Origin: Psychrobacillus sp. BL-248-WT-3
GTDB taxonomy: Bacteria; Bacillota; Bacilli; Bacillales_A; Planococcaceae
Length of the DNA stretch: 64,000 bases
Direction of reading: 5' to 3'
Assembly (NCBI RefSeq): GCF_012843435.1
Contig: NZ_JABAFC010000005.1
Location: 1-64,000 of the forward strand
The position numbers were made by a program, and so were the translations under genes. Every line of letters begins with the position of its first letter. Position 1 is the stretch's first letter. Below the pieces are notes generated by a model that saw nothing but the letters and a program-made list of their open reading frames with translations, searched no databases and was not told where the DNA came from. Positions 60,924 to 64,000 of this stretch are shown in pieces.

Positions 60924-62111
60924 TCATAGAATGACAGGTTTCTTCTTTTTAACCCAAACAAGTGTAATGACCCAAGTGCAAAGTAAAATTACAGCACCTA
61001 CTAAAAACGGTATGTTAATATTTACGTCAAATAATATTCCAGCAAGTGCTGGGCCAATCATATTACCTAAGCTCATATAAGCATTATTCATACCAGCAGC
61101 AAACCCCTGCTCATTGCCAGCGAGCTTAGAAACGATGGTATTAACAGCTGGTCGAATCAATGTAGTAGCAATCGAGAAGACTGTTGCTAAAAACAAGATA
61201 AGCCAAAAGGAATCTACTAAAAAGAATAGAACTAATGAGACGGCTCCCACAACTAAGTTGACAAGAATAACGTTTAATTCACCAAAACGTTTAAATAAGC
61301 GATCAATGACAACTGTTTGAATAACCACTCCCACAAATCCACCTACCGTTAAAATAGCGGCTATTCTTTGCGGACTATATTCGTATTTGTGATCTACATA
61401 TAAAGAAAAGGTTGCCTGGAAGTTGGCGATTCCAAAAGAAAATACAAAAATAATAAATAACATCATAAAGTAAGGTGTATAAATCGAGCTTTTCATTTGA
61501 GTAAGAATATTTTCACGTTTTTTTATAGCTGGATTTAAATCAGTTATTACATTTTTAATATCAGGCAAAATGATTAAGGATACTATTGCGGAAAGAAAAG
61601 AAACTACCGCGGCCATATAAAATGGAAAGGATAAACTAACTCCTGCTAAAAATCCTCCAATAGCCGGCCCAATCATAAAGCCTAGTGACATGGAAGCTCC
61701 AATGAACCCCATACCTTTCCCACGTTCTTCATAACTTGTGATGTCAGCGACAAAGGCCATCGTTGCAGGTACTAAAAATGCTCCTCCAACTCCACCCATA
61801 AATCTTGCAATATAGAGCATCCATTCTTGAGTAGCTATCCCAAACCATAATTGTGAAACAGCGAAGATGATCAAGCCAATAATGATCATTTTTTTTCTTC
61901 CATGTTTGTCAGATAGTTCACCCGCTAATGGGGAAAATATAAATTGTCCTAAGGCATAGGATGCGATAATAAAACCTAAGGCTTGCCCAGCAACTCCAAA
62001 AGTTTCTAAATAAGAAGGCATTACTGGAATAACAATTCCTATCCCTGACATTACAATAAACATATTGAACATCAGAATATATAATGCGAATTTATTTCTT
62101 TTCTCTGTCAT
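60924..62111 (-). CDS. MFS multidrug transporter, Bmr/NorA-like (DHA1)
   Basis: A 395-aa major facilitator with 12 predicted membrane helices. The loop 2-3 motif A is GELSDKHGRKKM (about 66-77), and the DHA1 motif C-type Gly/Pro-rich segment is GFMIGPAIGGFLAG (about 135-148). It resembles Bmr, Blt and NorA, drug/proton antiporters, but the substrate is not fixed by sequence. There is no regulator gene alongside. ATG 62111; the region behind it holds a repeat remnant. Confidence 0.85.
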   Translation of the reverse strand: MTEKRNKFALYILMFNMFIVMSGIGIVIPVMPSYLETFGVAGQALGFIIASYALGQFIFSPLAGELSDKHGRKKMIIIGLIIFAVSQLWFGIATQEWMLYIARFMGGVGGAFLVPATMAFVADITSYEERGKGMGFIGASMSLGFMIGPAIGGFLAGVSLSFPFYMAAVVSFLSAIVSLIILPDIKNVITDLNPAIKKRENILTQMKSSIYTPYFMMLFIIFVFSFGIANFQATFSLYVDHKYEYSPQRIAAILTVGGFVGVVIQTVVIDRLFKRFGELNVILVNLVVGAVSLVLFFLVDSFWLILFLATVFSIATTLIRPAVNTIVSKLAGNEQGFAAGMNNAYMSLGNMIGPALAGILFDVNINIPFLVGAVILLCTWVITLVWVKKKKPVIL

Positions 62112-62285
62112 AACGACTCCTGCTTTCTCTCGTACTATTATTCATCTATCGATAATATCATATTTTCCCATTAATACATACTTTCGTGTCCCGAAAAGTT
62201 ATACAATTTTCTTCAATTAGAGTACTGTGTAAAATAAATAATAGCAATATAAAGTATTAATGATATAGCTGGTTTAAGCATATAC

Positions 62286-62335
62286 AGAGGACGCTTTCGA
62301 CGGGGGAAGTGGATAAGTCATCATTCGTCGCGACA
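62286..62335 (-). repeat. Probable fragment of the interspersed-element core
   Basis: About 45 bp similar to the minus-strand core of copy B: GACGCTTTCGACGGGGG, then GTGGATAAGTCATCA against GAGCGATAAGCCCTCA. The outer parts of the element are not obvious, so this is a degraded or core-only copy. Confidence 0.5.
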
Positions 62336-62455
62336 ATGAACGTAAGAGTAGGATTAGATTGAATGATCTGCAATGATATTTATGAAGACTAATTTTAATA
62401 AAAATTGGGAGGTTGTTCAATAAAATAGCTTACTTCGCGCCATAAAAAAAATACC

Positions 62456-62495
62456 CCCCAACAGGTAAACAGTTTCATCTGTCTACCTATTGGGG
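62456..62495 (-). terminator. Terminator of the pot operon
   Basis: A 17-bp stem with two G-U-compatible mismatches (62456-62472 with 62479-62495) and a run of eight or so T on the minus strand. Confidence 0.85.
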
Positions 62496-62545
62496 AGCAT
62501 ATCAAAATTAATTTCACGTTTTAATTTATAATTAATATGTTGAAA

Positions 62546-63619
62546 TTAATTATCTCCCATTTTAAATTTCAAGAATAATTCATTGTAGTGGCCTAGCATT
62601 TCGAGACCTAGATTTTTGTATACTTCTAAATTATCTCTAGCTTCCTCCGTAGGATAGAAACGCTCGTCTGCGATAACCTCTTCATCCATTATTTCCATCG
62701 CTTCAGTATTAGGAGTGGAATAACCAACATAATCTGCATTTTGGGCAGCAACCTCTGCATCTAACATGAAGTTAATGAATGCATGAGCACCATCGACATT
62801 AGCGGAGGTTTTTGGAATTACCATATTATCAAACCATAAATTAGAGCCTTCTTCAGGAACAGAATAGTCTAGTTCTTCATTTTCCCACATCATGTCAGCA
62901 GCTTGTCCAGACCAAGTAAGGGCTACAGCTGCTTCCTCATTTACCATCAGCTGCGTTACTTCATCGCCAATAATAGCCTTTACATTAGGAGTCAAGCCTT
63001 GAAGCTTTTCAAGAGCACTTTGAAGCTCATTTTCATCAGTAGAGTTTAAGGAATAACCTAGGCTATTTAATCCCATTCCAATAACCTCACGTGCTCCATC
63101 TACTAACAATACTTTGCCTTCTAAGGATGGATCCCATAAATTATCCCAGCTTTCAAATGTTTGTCCCTCCAATAGGGAAGGATTATAAACAATTCCTACT
63201 GTTCCCCAAAAATAAGGGATAGAAAACTCATTTTTAGGGTCAAAAGGTAAATCTAAAAAGTAAGGATCCACATTTTGTAGATTCGGTAACTTGGAAGGAT
63301 CGATTGGCAAGAGTAAATCATTTTCCTTCATTTTTTCAATAGCATACTCTGAAGGGACAGCTATATCATAGGAAGTCCCACCTTGTTCAATTTTTGTCAT
63401 CATGGCTTCGTTTGAATCAAAGGTTTCATAAACCACACGATATCCGGTTTCTTCTTCAAACTGGTTTATCAACTCAGGATCAATGTATTCTCCCCAGTTA
63501 AAGACAGTAACAGTATCACTACCGGCATTATTTGCACTTTTTCCTAAATAATCGTTTGTGATAAATAATACGATACATACAACTATAATGGCTACAGCTG
63601 CTCTTACAATCTCTTTCAT
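62546..63619 (-). CDS. potD: Spermidine/putrescine ABC transporter substrate-binding protein PotD
   Basis: A 357-aa extracytoplasmic binding protein. One N-terminal helix (about 8-21) contains a Cys (IVVC) that is a poor lipobox, so anchoring by lipid or by the uncleaved helix is uncertain. The mature fold has the PotD hallmarks: NWGEYIDPELINQFEEETG, VVYETFDSNEAMMTKI, YDIAVPSEYAIEKM, PYFWGTVGIVYN and WSGQAADM. It binds polyamines and delivers them to PotB/PotC. Its start overlaps the potC stop by 4 bp. Last gene of the operon, whose potA-potB part lies beyond the right edge. Confidence 0.92.
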   Translation of the reverse strand: MKEIVRAAVAIIVVCIVLFITNDYLGKSANNAGSDTVTVFNWGEYIDPELINQFEEETGYRVVYETFDSNEAMMTKIEQGGTSYDIAVPSEYAIEKMKENDLLLPIDPSKLPNLQNVDPYFLDLPFDPKNEFSIPYFWGTVGIVYNPSLLEGQTFESWDNLWDPSLEGKVLLVDGAREVIGMGLNSLGYSLNSTDENELQSALEKLQGLTPNVKAIIGDEVTQLMVNEEAAVALTWSGQAADMMWENEELDYSVPEEGSNLWFDNMVIPKTSANVDGAHAFINFMLDAEVAAQNADYVGYSTPNTEAMEIMDEEVIADERFYPTEEARDNLEVYKNLGLEMLGHYNELFLKFKMGDN

Positions 63620-64000
63620 TTACGTATCCCCATTCCTGTCAGGTTTTTACCGCCTCGTTGGCTAATGAAGTAGTAACCTACAACTAAGAACAATGTTACG
63701 ATAAAAATAATACCTGAAAGTGCATTTATCGTTAAAGTAATTCCAGCTCGAGCCATGGAGTATATTTCAACAGATAGAGTACTAAAACCATTTCCTGTTA
63801 CAAAAAAGGTGACTGCAAAATCATCTAAAGAATAAGTAAGTGCCATAAAGAAACCTGCGAAAATACCTGGCTTGATGAAAGGGATGATAACCCTTCTTAA
63901 AATGTCTCTTCTAGTTGCACCTAAGTCAGCTGCCGCATCGATTAATGAGCTGTTCATCTCTTGTAGCTTTGGAAGTACCATTAAAACAACAATAGGAATA
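63616..64000 (-). CDS. potC: Spermidine/putrescine ABC permease PotC (5' end beyond the window)
   Basis: The C-terminal ~128 residues of a PotC-like inner-membrane permease. The frame runs on past the ATG at 63981 to the window edge (IPIVVLMVLPKLQ), so that ATG is internal. The EAA loop appears as SLIDAAADLGATRRDILRRVIIPFIKPGI, the coupling site for the ATPase. Membrane helices are seen at about residues 40-60 and 85-110 of the visible part. It overlaps potD by 4 bp. Confidence 0.9.
   Translation of the reverse strand, partial: IPIVVLMVLPKLQEMNSSLIDAAADLGATRRDILRRVIIPFIKPGIFAGFFMALTYSLDDFAVTFFVTGNGFSTLSVEIYSMARAGITLTINALSGIIFIVTLFLVVGYYFISQRGGKNLTGMGIRK

Larger units (their letters stand above)
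62112..62545. other. Intergenic stretch between MFS and potD genes
   Basis: It contains the potD terminator (62456-62495) and, at about 62286-62335, a remnant with the core sequence of the 293-599/24023-24400 repeats. The reading GGACGCTTTCGACGGGGG matches GGACGCTTTCCTCGGGG on the opposite strand of copy B. No gene is seen. Confidence 0.5.

Noticed and set aside
1-64000. CRISPR array, tRNA or rRNA genes, insertion sequence or prophage
   Set aside because: No regularly spaced repeats, no clover-leaf or rRNA sequence, and no transposase, integrase or structural phage gene was recognised.

Overview
The window is an AT-rich chromosomal segment of an endospore-forming member of the Bacillales. 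Several gene orders match the Bacillus subtilis chromosome: globin (yjbI)-spxH, yjbJ, yjbK, yjbL, relQ (yjbM), NAD kinase and yjbO; cotO/cotZ, spoVIF and yjcF-yjcG-yjcH; and ykwC, cheV, ykyB, fadH, cbpB (ykuL) and ccpC. Protein sequences, many TTG/GTG starts and low GC suggest a Planococcaceae-type genus (Psychrobacillus, Lysinibacillus or Sporosarcina-like). The genus is an inference. No rRNA, tRNA, CRISPR, prophage or insertion sequence with a transposase was seen.

Layout. 0-8 kb: stress and (p)ppGpp genes (SpxH, globin, lytic transglycosylase, CYTH, RelQ, NadK, RluD-type synthase) and MgtE. 7.8-12.3 kb: sporulation block with CotO, CotZ/ExsY, a YhcN/YlaJ-type lipoprotein plus SpoVAC-AD-AE behind a convincing sigma-G promoter, a 57-aa YjcZ-type protein behind a sigma-K-like promoter, and SpoVIF. 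12.3-14.8 kb: YjcF, YjcG, YjcH and a PgpA-type phosphatase. 15-24 kb: a 51-aa orphan, aldehyde dehydrogenase, PAS-GGDEF-EAL protein, membrane sporulation-type histidine kinase, M42 peptidase and RF3. 24-36.6 kb: RND pump, acyl reductase-like SDR, a Mn2+ (yybP-ykoY) riboswitch with a TerC protein, KtrB, B12 radical SAM protein, a second kinase, MarR, a lipoprotein and a CPBP protease. 37-41 kb: a Spo0E-type phosphatase and a MoxR/DUF58/DUF4129 module. 41-49 kb: the ykwC-cheV-ykyB-fadH-cbpB-ccpC neighbourhood with a second GGDEF-EAL protein. 49-61 kb: a tightly packed eight-gene cluster combining a secreted/membrane protein, an ABC transporter, a Gly-Gln-repeat membrane protein, a second MoxR/DUF58 pair and two von Willebrand A membrane proteins. 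61-64 kb: an MFS pump and the 3' end of a polyamine transporter operon (potC-potD).

How it fits together. Much of the window bears on the decision to sporulate (two PAS kinases, a Spo0E-type phosphatase) and on late spore construction (coat, SpoVA channel, SpoVIF). Nucleotide second messengers also recur: a (p)ppGpp synthetase, the c-di-AMP receptor CbpB/DarB, a Ktr potassium channel subunit of a c-di-AMP-controlled class, and two GGDEF-EAL proteins.

Least explained items: the 49-61 kb cluster, and a pair of related 0.3-0.4 kb non-coding elements (about 293-599 and 24023-24400) with imperfect terminal inverted repeats and a structured GC-richer core. Degraded pieces of the core may lie elsewhere in the window.
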